Assembly (NCBI RefSeq): GCF_900114605.1
Contig: NZ_FOTP01000008.1
Span: 124,001-188,000, forward strand
Length of the DNA stretch: 64,000 bases
Source of the DNA: Bradyrhizobium sp. NFR13
Lineage (GTDB): Bacteria; Pseudomonadota; Alphaproteobacteria; Rhizobiales; Xanthobacteraceae
Direction of reading: 5' to 3'
Shown here: in pieces, positions 17,486 to 24,539 of the stretch
How positions within the stretch are numbered: the stretch's first letter is position 1
Layout: each line of letters starts with the position of its first letter
Notes under the pieces: model-generated
The model's input: the letters and a program-made list of their open reading frames with translations, nothing else
The model's database searches: none
Told to the model about the DNA's origin: nothing
Translations under genes and position numbers: made by a program

Positions 17486-18574
17486 TCAGTTGATTTTACG
17501 GCCGACCGAGCCTGGCAGGAAGCTGTCGTCGAAGATGTCCGCGGCCGAGGGGCGCTTCTTGAAGGTAAAATCTTCGGCAATCTCGTCAAGCGATGCTTCA
17601 AAACGTGCGGCATCCATGCCGCCCAGTCCGTCGCGGCGGACATCGTCGGTCAGGATATTGTCGGTAATAGCGGTGTGCAGCCGCGTCAGTTCAAGCTCGC
17701 GCGACCCGTTCTCCATCTGGGTCATGACGTCGGTGATCGCCTTGGCCGGGTCCTTGATGGTCAACTGCATTCCGGCGGTGACGGCGCGGATGAACGCCTT
17801 CACGGCCTCGGGTCTCGTGGCAGCGAATTTCGGGTTGACGATCAGCGCGAGGCCATAGGCGGCCGAACCGAATTCGGCGAAACGAAACACCGCGAGGTCA
17901 TCGGCAGGGACGCCGCGGTCGCGCAGGTTGACCGCCGAGAGATAGGAGAAGCCGGTGATCGCATCGACCTGACCGGCCGAGAGCATCGGTTCGCGCACCG
18001 CAGCGCTGATCCTCTCCTGCTTCACGGCTGCAAGCCTGATGTTGTTGCGCTTGGCCAGCGCCGGCCACAGCCGGATCGCGAGATCGCGGTCAGCGACCCC
18101 AAGCACTTTTCCTTCAAGACTGCCGAGCGAGATCACGCCGCGGCTCTTGCGGGCGACGATGGCATAGGGGGCTGCGTTAAGTAGCACGAAGACGGCTTTC
18201 ACGGTCGCTGCATCGGAATCGCCGCGATAGCGGATCAACGCATTGAGATCGGCCAGCGCCATGTCGCTGGCACCGGAGGCGACCCGCGCGATGGTCTCCT
18301 TCGATCCCGCGGCCACGGTGGTGGTCACATTAACGTTCTCGGCCCGGTACAGGCCGTGGGTCTCGGCCAGCACGAAGGGGGCGGCAATCGCATCGATCGC
18401 GCGCTCGAGTGCAAACTGGATATTGGCCGGCGTTTTGTCGTCAGCTGTCTTGTCATTAGGCGTCTTGTCGTCGGCGGAGGCTTGTACCGATGATGCGCAA
18501 AAAGCCACCGAGCCCAGCGCACTCAGCGAGAGGAGGACATGCCGCCGGGAAATGTGGGTCGCGGTTCTGGGCAT
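17486..18574 (-). CDS. NMT1/THI5-like ABC substrate-binding protein (orphan)
   Basis: A 362-residue periplasmic binding protein of the SsuA/NMT1 class for sulfonate-, nitrate- or thiamine-precursor-type ligands. It has a twin-arginine-like leader (SRRHVLLSLSALGSVAFC) followed by an odd linker made of DDKTPNDK-type repeats (about residues 35-50), then the SBP fold (IDAIAAPFVLAETHGLYRAENVNVTT; SGASDMALADLNALIRYRG). No ABC permease or ATPase gene lies within several kb on either side, so the partner is elsewhere. I use the ATG at 18574; a TTG precedes it by one codon. Confidence 0.82.
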   Translation of the reverse strand: MPRTATHISRRHVLLSLSALGSVAFCASSVQASADDKTPNDKTADDKTPANIQFALERAIDAIAAPFVLAETHGLYRAENVNVTTTVAAGSKETIARVASGASDMALADLNALIRYRGDSDAATVKAVFVLLNAAPYAIVARKSRGVISLGSLEGKVLGVADRDLAIRLWPALAKRNNIRLAAVKQERISAAVREPMLSAGQVDAITGFSYLSAVNLRDRGVPADDLAVFRFAEFGSAAYGLALIVNPKFAATRPEAVKAFIRAVTAGMQLTIKDPAKAITDVMTQMENGSRELELTRLHTAITDNILTDDVRRDGLGGMDAARFEASLDEIAEDFTFKKRPSAADIFDDSFLPGSVGRKIN

Positions 18575-18734
18575 CAAGATACTTAACGACTGGGCCGGCA
18601 GTTACCCCGCCGGGCATGTTCGATTGATGGCAGTAAGGTGCGACATCTTGCGCGTCGTTTCTAACCGTAAAAGGCTGAACGGGAGATGACTGCCCCGATT
18701 TGGACACCGATCGTTCAGCTGCCGTTGGGGTTGA

Positions 18735-18759
18735 GGAACTCATACTGCCCGAAGTGGTT
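18735..18759 (+). promoter_or_regulatory. Candidate EcfG-type general-stress promoter
   Basis: GGAAC (18735-18739), then 17 bp, then GTT (18757-18759), i.e. GGAAC-N16-GGTT. This fits the alphaproteobacterial EcfG consensus GGAAC-N16/17-CGTT except for one base in the -10. The predicted start site would be about 40 bp before the ATG at 18807. Confidence 0.55.
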
Positions 18760-18806
18760 GGCTATCTAGAGGCCCGCAGGGCCAGACGATCACGGAGGAC
18801 ATTGAG

Positions 18807-19238
18807 ATGTTCGTACGAAATGGATTGTTTAAGTCGACTGGCCGCGCCGCCATCGTGGCGAGTGTTGCGGCCATGACCATCTCGGCAATTGCGCCGACCG
18901 GAGCAATCGCGGCGCCTGTCGCCAAGAGCACGAGCCAGGCTGCCGCCACACATGGCACCAGCGACGCCACCGATTTCAGCAGCGCGCGCCGCCGCTATTA
19001 TCGCGGTGGCGGCAATGCCGCGGGCCTCGCAGCCTTTGGCGCCATCGTCGGCACCATTGGCGCAATCGCTGCCACGCAGAGCCGTCGCGACTATTACGAC
19101 AGCTATGGTTACTATGGCGGTGGTCCGGTCTATTACGGTGGCGGTCCTGCCTATTATGACGGCGGCTATTATGGTGGACCGTATCGCGGCTACGGCGGTG
19201 GTCATGGTTACGACAATTCGCGTCGCATGACCTGGTAG
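18807..19238 (+). CDS. Exported Gly/Tyr-rich small protein
   Basis: A 143-residue protein with a signal sequence (hydrophobic residues about 14-36, ending GAIAAP). Beyond a short basic linker (SSARRRYYRGGG) and a hydrophobic glycine-zipper-like stretch (AAGLAAFGAIVGTIGAIAA, about residues 72-90), it consists of Gly-Tyr repeats such as YYGGGPVYYGGGPAYYDGG. The glycine zipper suggests membrane or self-association; the tail is low complexity. A GAGGACATTGAG ribosome site precedes the ATG, and a GGAAC-type stress promoter lies upstream. It belongs to a class of small exported stress proteins in this bacterial group; no molecular function is known. Confidence 0.75.
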   Translation: MFVRNGLFKSTGRAAIVASVAAMTISAIAPTGAIAAPVAKSTSQAAATHGTSDATDFSSARRRYYRGGGNAAGLAAFGAIVGTIGAIAATQSRRDYYDSYGYYGGGPVYYGGGPAYYDGGYYGGPYRGYGGGHGYDNSRRMTW

Positions 19239-19289
19239 TTCGCGATAGGTCACACCTCGTTCCGTCATGCAACCGTCACTTAACTATCA

Positions 19290-19320
19290 AACGCCGGTCG
19301 CGCTCGCGGCCGGCGTTTTG
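19290..19320 (+). terminator. Intrinsic terminator after the Gly/Tyr-rich gene
   Basis: AAACGCCGG (19290-19298) pairs with CCGGCGTTT (19311-19319) around a GC-rich loop, with TTTT at the 3' side. Confidence 0.75.
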
Positions 19321-19388
19321 ACGTTGTTGCAGACACTTGGAGACCAGCCGTTAACACGCTGGCCACAGCTTTGCGTTAGTGTAGTTGC

Positions 19389-19796
19389 ATGAGTGATTCG
19401 CTCGACCGACTTTATCAGGCGGTGATCGCGGCCAAGGATCTCGATCCGTCGGTCTCGCGAACGGCCCGGCTTTATCAGCAGGGGCCGGAAAAGATGGCGA
19501 AGAAGCTCGCCGAGGAGGCCATCGAGGTCGTCATCGACGCGGTCAACCGCAAGCCGGACGCCGTGATCCGCGAGAGTGCCGATCTTCTCTACAATTTGAC
19601 TGTGCTATGGGCGGCCGCTGGTGTGCGTCCTGAGCAGGTCTGGGCTGAAATGAGCCGGCGCGAGCGAATGATGGGTATCGCCGAGAAATTGCCGAAATCG
19701 CCCAAGTCGATATCAAAGGGTGTTAAGTCGCGTGCTTCCGCCGATGGTCGGCGACCAATTGCCGCGCTGGAAGATCGTATCCGCAAGGTGATTTGA
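19389..19796 (+). CDS. hisE: Phosphoribosyl-ATP pyrophosphatase-like protein (stand-alone, HisE2 type)
   Basis: A 135-residue MazG-like all-alpha pyrophosphatase of the HisE family, which hydrolyses PR-ATP to PR-AMP in histidine biosynthesis. The family core is clear: QGPEKMAKKLAEEAIEVVIDAV with the metal-binding E-x2-E pair, and ESADLLYNLTVLWAA with E-x2-D. It is not next to other his genes and carries a basic C-terminal extension (SPKSISKGVKSRASADG). Bradyrhizobium and Rhodopseudomonas genomes carry a second HisE-like gene in addition to the operonic copy, and this is likely that one. It could therefore hydrolyse a different nucleotide. Confidence 0.82.
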   Translation: MSDSLDRLYQAVIAAKDLDPSVSRTARLYQQGPEKMAKKLAEEAIEVVIDAVNRKPDAVIRESADLLYNLTVLWAAAGVRPEQVWAEMSRRERMMGIAEKLPKSPKSISKGVKSRASADGRRPIAALEDRIRKVI

Positions 19797-19876
19797 GCCA
19801 GTCGCCGGTTCCTTGTTATCCGGCCGTCACTAATCAAGCATGGACAAATCGGCGTCAGGATGGTTCATCGCGGACC

Positions 19877-20458
19877 ATGCTCAGACGTATGTATGACTGG
19901 TGTATCGACGCCGCCCACAAGCCCTACGCCCTCTGGATTCTGGGCATCGTGTCCTTCGCGGAAAGTTCGTTCTTTCCGGTGCCGCCGGATGTGATGCTGA
20001 TTCCGATGGCGCTGGCCCGGCCACAGAAGGCCTGGCTCTATGCAGGCATCTGCACGCTGACCTCGGTGGCCGGCGGCGTGGTGGGATATCTCATCGGCTC
20101 GCTGCTGTATGACTCAGTCGGCCAATGGGTCATTCATTTCTACGGCTATGGCGACAAGGTCGAGGCATTCCGCGCCGGCTATGCCGAATATGGCGCATGG
20201 ATCATCCTGCTGAAGGGACTGACGCCGATTCCCTACAAGCTCGTCACCATCACGTCGGGCTTCGCCAACTATAATATCTGGATGTTCATCGCGCTCTCGT
20301 TCGTCGCCCGCGGCGCGCGTTTCTATGTGGTTGCGGTCCTCATGAACCGCTATGGCGTGTGGATCCGCGAGACCATCGAGAAGCGGCTTGGCCTGTGGGT
20401 TGGGCTCGCGGTGGGCGTGGTCGTGCTCGGCTTCATCATCGCATTCCGGCTGTTCTAG
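19877..20458 (+). CDS. YqaA/DedA-family membrane protein
   Basis: A 193-residue inner-membrane protein of the VTT/SNARE-associated (DedA-like, YqaA) family. Landmarks are LGIVSFAESSFFPVPPDVMLIPMALARP near residues 20-47, an amphipathic glycine-rich helix (GGVVGYLIGSLLYDSVG) and the re-entrant-loop signature LLKGLTPIPYKLVTITSG, then two C-terminal helices. DedA proteins are proposed lipid scramblases or proton-driven transporters; the exact substrate is not assignable. I start at the ATG at 19877; a longer frame overlaps the hisE end and is not conserved-looking. Confidence 0.85.
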   Translation: MLRRMYDWCIDAAHKPYALWILGIVSFAESSFFPVPPDVMLIPMALARPQKAWLYAGICTLTSVAGGVVGYLIGSLLYDSVGQWVIHFYGYGDKVEAFRAGYAEYGAWIILLKGLTPIPYKLVTITSGFANYNIWMFIALSFVARGARFYVVAVLMNRYGVWIRETIEKRLGLWVGLAVGVVVLGFIIAFRLF

Positions 20459-20504
20459 ATCTGGATGCTTCCCCCGGCGCAGGTGCCGGGATACGTTCCA
20501 CATC

Positions 20505-21092
20505 ATGTTCGATTTGACTCGTCTGTTGGCTCCGGTAACCCGTAACTGCGTCGTCGCTGCGACCGCGGCACTGGCCGTCGGCGCAGCCACCGTCTGTGCC
20601 TGGTCGCAGGCCATGCAGCAGCAACCGGCGCCGCAGAAGTCGATCACGATTCAGGTTGTTCCGGCTCCCTCGGCAGCACCCCCGCCTGCTGCGGCTTTCG
20701 CGCCGGCTCCGATGGCTCAACAGGCGCCGCCGCCATCGCCTCCGCCGGCACCCGAGAATCCCGGCCTGTTCAACGAGATCGGCAAGCTGTTCAAGAATTC
20801 CACCTCGCTGTTGCCGTCGCTGCCCGCGATGCCATCGCTTGGCACCGACAGCCTGACCAAGCTGAACACGGTGGTGAAGGGGCGGGTCGCTTGCCCGATC
20901 GCGGCCAATGGCGCGCCGGACTGCAAGGCGGCCTCGGACAAACTCTGCCAGAGCAAGGGCTTCAAGGACGGCAAGAGCCTCGATACCGACGCAGCGCAAA
21001 GCTGCTCGCCCAAGGCCATGATCCCCGGCCGCGCGCCGGAGCCGGGTGACTGCAAGACGGAAAATTACGTCACCCAGGCGCTCTGCCAGTAG
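20505..21092 (+). CDS. Exported Pro/Ala-rich hypothetical protein with conserved Cys
   Basis: A 195-residue protein with a signal-like N-terminus (hydrophobic to about residue 35), a Pro/Ala-rich linker (residues about 40-85) and a small C-terminal region with six cysteines: CPIAANGAPDCKAAS, LCQSKG, SCSPKAM, GDCKTEN and ALCQ. The Cys spacing suggests a disulfide-stabilised periplasmic or secreted domain. No family could be recognised. It is followed immediately (2 bp) by the convergent tetR gene. Confidence 0.7.
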   Translation: MFDLTRLLAPVTRNCVVAATAALAVGAATVCAWSQAMQQQPAPQKSITIQVVPAPSAAPPPAAAFAPAPMAQQAPPPSPPPAPENPGLFNEIGKLFKNSTSLLPSLPAMPSLGTDSLTKLNTVVKGRVACPIAANGAPDCKAASDKLCQSKGFKDGKSLDTDAAQSCSPKAMIPGRAPEPGDCKTENYVTQALCQ

Positions 21093-21094
21093 GT

Positions 21095-21658
21095 CTATGC
21101 CGGCAACAGACCCGTTGCGCGATAGCTCTCGATAAGCGTGTCATAGAGCGAGACATCCGCACGACTTCTTGCCATTAGCTGGGCGCCGGTGATGGCAGCG
21201 AAGATGGCGCGCGCACGCGGTTCGCTCTTCTCGGGGCTCGCAGCGGTCACGGCGGCGAGAACCTTGCTCAGCCATGCCACATTGATGTCGGTGAAGGTCT
21301 GGATCTCCTTCTTCACCGGCTCCGGCAGGTCGTCATATTCGGCGGCCATGAAGCTGCACAGGCACATGCGGTTGCCGCTCTCCAGCGCCTTGCGAAACGT
21401 ACCGGGATATTGGCGGAGGCAGGCGGCCGGATCCCTGGACTCGGCCAGCAGTGCCTCCAGATAGGCGGCCGAGTCCTCCCAATAGCGCCTGGCGACCGCG
21501 GCGCCGAGATCGGCCTTGCTCGGGAAGTGGTGGTAGATGCTCGCGGCCTTGATGCCCACATCTGCCGCGAGATCACGAAAATTCAGGCCGCTATAGCCAT
21601 GGGCCTGCGCGGTCAGTTTCGCTGCTGTCAGGATGGCTTCCTTGGAATTCGAATTCAT
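21095..21658 (-). CDS. TetR-family transcriptional repressor
   Basis: A 187-residue TetR/AcrR regulator. The N-terminal helix-turn-helix is LNFRDLAADVGIKAASIYHHFPSKADL (residues about 25-50), typical of the YxHFxxK pattern. The C-terminal half (FMAAEYDDLPEPVKKEIQTF and onward) is the ligand-binding, dimerisation domain. It is transcribed divergently from the glutathione S-transferase gene, and two near-identical 20-bp operators lie in the intervening 109 bp. It is therefore very likely to control both itself and the GST; an electrophile or xenobiotic ligand is inferred. Confidence 0.9.
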   Translation of the reverse strand: MNSNSKEAILTAAKLTAQAHGYSGLNFRDLAADVGIKAASIYHHFPSKADLGAAVARRYWEDSAAYLEALLAESRDPAACLRQYPGTFRKALESGNRMCLCSFMAAEYDDLPEPVKKEIQTFTDINVAWLSKVLAAVTAASPEKSEPRARAIFAAITGAQLMARSRADVSLYDTLIESYRATGLLPA

Positions 21659-21685
21659 ATCCCGGTCTCACAATCCCGTGTCTAG

Positions 21686-21705
21686 CCTACCAAGTGATAG
21701 ATAGG
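21686..21705. promoter_or_regulatory. Probable TetR operator, site 1
   Basis: CCTACCAAGTGATAGATAGG, a near-palindrome with CCTA-like half sites. It matches site 2 at 21740 in 18 of 20 positions and abuts the -35 (TTGACG, 21708) of the gst promoter. It also lies 28-47 bp upstream of the tetR start. Confidence 0.75.
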
Positions 21706-21707
21706 CA

Positions 21708-21736
21708 TTGACGCTGGCAAATCAAAGCCGTAAGTG
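21708..21736 (+). promoter_or_regulatory. Probable gst promoter between the two operators
   Basis: TTGACG (21708-21713), 17-bp spacer, then TAAGTG (21731-21736) as a weak -10. Its position exactly between the two operators fits repression by TetR binding. Confidence 0.5.
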
Positions 21737-21739
21737 CAG

Positions 21740-21759
21740 CCTACCAACTGATAGGTAGG
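21740..21759. promoter_or_regulatory. Probable TetR operator, site 2
   Basis: CCTACCAACTGATAGGTAGG has perfect outer half-sites CCTACC/GGTAGG. It lies 8 bp upstream of the gst ATG and overlaps the expected transcription start. The centre-to-centre distance to site 1 is 54 bp, about five helical turns. Confidence 0.8.
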
Positions 21760-21767
21760 ATGAATTG

Positions 21768-22457
21768 ATGAGCACTCAGATCCCCAATGGCGACCCAACA
21801 AAGCTGCCGATGATGACGATTCACGATTGGAGCACGGGGCCTTACCCGGCGCGCGTCCGGATCGCTGTGGCTGAGAAGAACCTTCGATCGCGCATCAATT
21901 TTGTGTCGGTCGATCTCACGAAAGGCGAGCACAAGAAGCCCGAATTCCTCGCCAAGAATTATTCAGGCACGTTGCCGGTGCTCGAACTCGACGACGGCAC
22001 TTTCATTGCCGAATGCACCGCCATCACGGAATATCTCGACGGACTTGACGGCTCCCCCTTGCTCACCGGCCGTACGCCGCGCGAGAAGGGCTTGATCCAC
22101 ATGATGAGCAAGCGTGCCGAGCTGGAGCTGCTCGACGCCATCAGTGTCTATTTTCATCACGCGACACCGGGGCTCGGGCCCCATGTCGAGATCTATCAAA
22201 ATGCCGAATGGGGCTTCCGCCAGCGCGACAAGGCGCTGAGGGGAATGGCGTACTTCGACGGGGTGTTGAAAAGGCAGCCGTTTATTGCCGGCGAGTTTTT
22301 CTCGATGGCCGATATCACAGTGATTGGCGGTTTGATCTTCGCCGGCCTCGTGAAGCTCGAAGTACCTGCGGAGTGCGCGGCGCTTCGGGCCTGGTACACG
22401 CGGATGCAGGAGCGCCCCAGCGTCAAAAATCGCGTGACGATGTCAGATCCGGCTTGA
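21768..22457 (+). CDS. Glutathione S-transferase family protein
   Basis: A 229-residue GST: an N-terminal thioredoxin-like domain (TIHDWSTGPYPARVRIAVAE with the glutathione-contacting Ser/Tyr region, then YSGTLPVLELDDGTFIAECTAITEYL with the cis-Pro and the Glu-Cys/Ser glutathione loop) and a helical C-terminal domain ending SVKNRVTMSDPA, with the N-capping box FSMADITVIGG. It conjugates glutathione to electrophiles. The ATG at 21768 is preceded by the second TetR operator; a TTG at 21765 is one codon earlier. Regulation by the divergent TetR is strongly implied. Confidence 0.88.
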   Translation: MSTQIPNGDPTKLPMMTIHDWSTGPYPARVRIAVAEKNLRSRINFVSVDLTKGEHKKPEFLAKNYSGTLPVLELDDGTFIAECTAITEYLDGLDGSPLLTGRTPREKGLIHMMSKRAELELLDAISVYFHHATPGLGPHVEIYQNAEWGFRQRDKALRGMAYFDGVLKRQPFIAGEFFSMADITVIGGLIFAGLVKLEVPAECAALRAWYTRMQERPSVKNRVTMSDPA

Positions 22458-22690
22458 TGAGGCGCATGGCTGCCATCGCGCAGTCATTCCGATAATGGGA
22501 CATCGCCTGAATCATGTGATGTCCATTATTCCGCGTACCGAACCAACGCCGTTCAGCCCGGCTTTTTTCTCCCGCAGCGCAATTGCCATCCGCCCTCGGC
22601 TTCTGGCATCGTCCGGCGGCCTCCCGGATCTACCGGGGGCGGGCGCGTTCGATCGCGCACAAATCAAGAAAAGAAGTCGAGGAATTTTCC

Positions 22691-23659
22691 ATGTCGATGC
22701 CGGCTTTGTTCAAGAACCGCCTGTCGCTGCCCGTGATCGGTTCGCCGCTGTTCATCATTTCGGTGCCGGATCTCGTCATCGCGCAGTGCAAGGCCGGTAT
22801 CGTCGGCTCGTTTCCCGCGCTGAACGCGCGCCCGGCGGCGCTGCTCGACGAATGGCTGCACCGGATCAAGGAAGAACTCGCCGCACATGACAAGGCGCAT
22901 CCGGATCGGCTCTCCGCACCCTTCGCGGTCAACCAGATCGTGCACAAGTCCAACAACCGGCTCGAACAGGACCTGGCGCTTTGCGAAAAGCATAAAGTGC
23001 CGATGATGATCACCTCGCTTGGCGCGCGTGAAGAACTCAATCAGGCAGCCCATGCCTGGGGCGGCATCGTGTTTCACGACGTCATCAATCAGCGTTTCGC
23101 GCACAAGGCGATCGAGAAGGGCGCTGATGGCCTGATCCTCGTTGCGGCAGGCGCTGGCGGCCATGCCGGCGAGATCTCGCCGCTCGCATTCGTCGCCGAG
23201 ACCCGGCAATGGTTCGACGGCCCGATCGCGCTGTCGGGCGCCATCGCCAACGGCCGCGCCATTCGCGCTGCGCGTATTCTCGGTGCCGACTTCGCCTATA
23301 TCGGTTCGGCCTTCATCGCCACTACCGAAGCCAACGCGGTGCCGGGCTACAAGGACATGATCGCGGCTTCCGCCTCGGAAGACATCGTCTATTCGAATCT
23401 CTTCACCGGCGTTCACGGCAACTATCTGAAGCCGTCCATCGTCGCTGCTGGCATGGATCCGGACAATCTGCCGGAGTCCGATCCGACCAAGATGAATTTC
23501 GGTACCGACGCCAGTGGCGAGCGCGCCAAGCCGAAGGCCTGGAAGGAAATCTGGGGCAGCGGCCAGGGCATCGGCAGCGTGTCGAAGGTCGTGCCGGTGG
23601 CCGAGCTCGTTGCGCGCTTCAAGAAGGAATATGACGAAGCGATCGATCCGCCGCTCTGA
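22691..23659 (+). CDS. Nitronate monooxygenase family protein
   Basis: A 322-residue FMN-dependent TIM-barrel enzyme of the nitronate monooxygenase (2-nitropropane dioxygenase) family. Diagnostic motifs are SLPVIGSPLFIISVPDLVIAQ, the FMN loop LILVAAGAGGHAGEISPLAF, and ILGADFAYIGSAFIATTEAN. Members oxidise alkyl nitronates or act as related flavin oxidoreductases; the exact substrate is not determined by sequence. GAGGA stands about 8 bp before the ATG at 22691. The thioesterase gene follows 23 bp downstream, so the two form a likely operon. Confidence 0.9.
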   Translation: MSMPALFKNRLSLPVIGSPLFIISVPDLVIAQCKAGIVGSFPALNARPAALLDEWLHRIKEELAAHDKAHPDRLSAPFAVNQIVHKSNNRLEQDLALCEKHKVPMMITSLGAREELNQAAHAWGGIVFHDVINQRFAHKAIEKGADGLILVAAGAGGHAGEISPLAFVAETRQWFDGPIALSGAIANGRAIRAARILGADFAYIGSAFIATTEANAVPGYKDMIAASASEDIVYSNLFTGVHGNYLKPSIVAAGMDPDNLPESDPTKMNFGTDASGERAKPKAWKEIWGSGQGIGSVSKVVPVAELVARFKKEYDEAIDPPL

Positions 23660-23682
23660 TCCTGCATGAGAAGGCCGATCTG

Positions 23683-24456
23683 ATGGACGCCATCTATCGC
23701 GTGGACGGCAACCATGTCGTCACCAGCCCGCATGCTGCGGGTCCATGGAACGAGACCATGCAGCATGGCTCCGCGCCGTCGGCGCTGGTGACATGGCTTG
23801 CTGAACAGATGCCCACTGCAGGTCCGATGCATGTGACGCGTGTCACCATCGACCTGCTGCGGCCGGTGCCGGTGGCGCCGCTGACTTTCGAGACAGAGAT
23901 CTTGCGTGACGGGCGCAAGATCCAGCTCGTTGGCGTCAGGCTGTCGTCCAACGGCACCGTCGTCGTCAATGCCACGGTGTTGAAAGTGCGCGTCGAAGCC
24001 CAGCCGCTACCGTCGGATATCAGGGACACGCCGGTCACTGTGCCGCTGCCCGATCACGAGGGCCTCAAGGAGCCGCGCGATCACAGCAGTTCGTTCGTGT
24101 CGGGGGTCACGATCCGTATCGTGCGCGGCGGTTTTCTGACGTTGGGGCCTGGCGCGATCTGGTACCGCGCCAATCGCAGCATCATCGAAGGGCAGCCGAT
24201 CTCGCAGGTGATGCGCGCGGTGATCGCGGCCGACTTCAGCAATGGTTCGTCGTCCGTGCTGAGCTTCAAGGATTGGACTTTCCTCAATGCCGACCTCTCC
24301 GTCAGCCTTGCCCGCCCACCGGTCGGCGACTGGATTCTGCTGGATTCCGAAAGCTGGATAGGGCCGGACGGGACCGGTCTTGCAGCTTCCAAACTGGCCG
24401 ACGTGAACGGCTATTTCGGCCGGGCCGTGCAGAGCCTGGTGATCGAGAAGCGCTGA
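23683..24456 (+). CDS. Acyl-CoA thioesterase family protein (double hotdog)
   Basis: A 257-residue protein with the TesB-like/thioesterase superfamily architecture: two hotdog repeats. The first contains WNETMQHGSAPSALVTWLAE and the strand VTRVTIDLLRPVPVAPLTFE, the second SQVMRAVIAADFSNGSSSVL and LNADLSVSLARPPVGDWILLD. The fold suggests hydrolysis of acyl-CoA thioesters, but the substrate is unknown. It follows the nitronate monooxygenase gene by 23 bp on the same strand. Confidence 0.85.
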   Translation: MDAIYRVDGNHVVTSPHAAGPWNETMQHGSAPSALVTWLAEQMPTAGPMHVTRVTIDLLRPVPVAPLTFETEILRDGRKIQLVGVRLSSNGTVVVNATVLKVRVEAQPLPSDIRDTPVTVPLPDHEGLKEPRDHSSSFVSGVTIRIVRGGFLTLGPGAIWYRANRSIIEGQPISQVMRAVIAADFSNGSSSVLSFKDWTFLNADLSVSLARPPVGDWILLDSESWIGPDGTGLAASKLADVNGYFGRAVQSLVIEKR

Positions 24457-24494
24457 CCGCCCTGCGCTGATCGATAACTTTTTAGCACTAGCTC

Positions 24495-24519
24495 GGAACT
24501 ACTTGATACTGCGCGTGTT
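24495..24519 (+). promoter_or_regulatory. Candidate EcfG-type stress promoter for kaiC
   Basis: GGAAC (24495-24499), 17 bp, GTT (24517-24519), i.e. GGAAC-N16-TGTT. Transcription would begin around 24526, just ahead of the ATG at 24540. This also argues against the TTG at 24522 as start codon. Confidence 0.55.
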
Positions 24520-24539
24520 ATTTGGCGTCAGGGGGCGGT

